A DNA stretch of 5,788 bases, from contig CAZIWJ010000228.1 of the NCBI GenBank assembly GCA_964542855.1, positions 1-5,788 of the forward strand, given 5' to 3'. Source of the DNA: CAZIWJ01 sp964542855. Its GTDB lineage: Bacteria > Bacteroidota > Bacteroidia > Cytophagales > Cyclobacteriaceae. A program made the translations under genes and the position numbers. The notes below the pieces were generated by a model that did not search any database, was not told the DNA's origin, and worked only from the letters and a program-made list of their open reading frames with translations. Shown here piece by piece: positions 5,788 through 5,788 of the stretch; positions within the stretch are counted from its first letter, which is position 1; the number at the start of each line of letters is the position of its first letter.

Positions 5788-5788
5788 G

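Overview
The window looks like chromosomal DNA from a member of the Bacteroidota, most likely near Cytophagales or Chitinophagales. The strongest evidence is the C-terminal type IX secretion (T9SS) sorting domain on the last large gene. Supporting evidence is a DUF1800/DUF1501 gene pair of a kind common in this phylum, AT-rich intergenic DNA next to roughly half-GC coding DNA, and starts without Shine-Dalgarno sequences. The genus cannot be read from this sequence.

Left part (1-1683): the 3' portion of a pyridoxal-phosphate-dependent group II decarboxylase gene enters from outside the window on the plus strand. It converges tail to tail, with a 33-bp coding overlap, on a small minus-strand gene for a retropepsin-like protein of the RimB / 'ATP-dependent zinc protease' family (PF05618-type). 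Its usual partner, the RimK ligase, is not in the window.

Middle (1684-2173): a 490-bp AT-rich divergent intergenic region. It has no recognisable gene, but it holds four perfect inverted repeats and a tandem octamer that could be regulatory sites for the two divergent transcription units.

Right part (2174-5424): an apparent two-gene operon. A DUF1800 protein without a signal peptide is followed after 17 bp by a DUF1501 protein. The second protein carries a twin-arginine-like N-terminus and a T9SS type A C-terminal sorting domain, so it is predicted to cross the inner membrane folded and then be secreted or anchored at the cell surface. The biochemical function of both families is unknown. 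The DUF1501 core has an alkaline-phosphatase/sulfatase-like arrangement of Asp/His motifs. The operon ends at a strong intrinsic terminator (5455-5488).

End (5532-5788): two adjacent copies of a 128-bp non-coding repeat, about 85% identical by my count, with a 36-bp invariant GC-rich core. The array may continue past the window edge. The two items most worth following up are the Tat + T9SS dual targeting of the DUF1501 protein with its unsignalled DUF1800 partner, and the 128-bp repeat.
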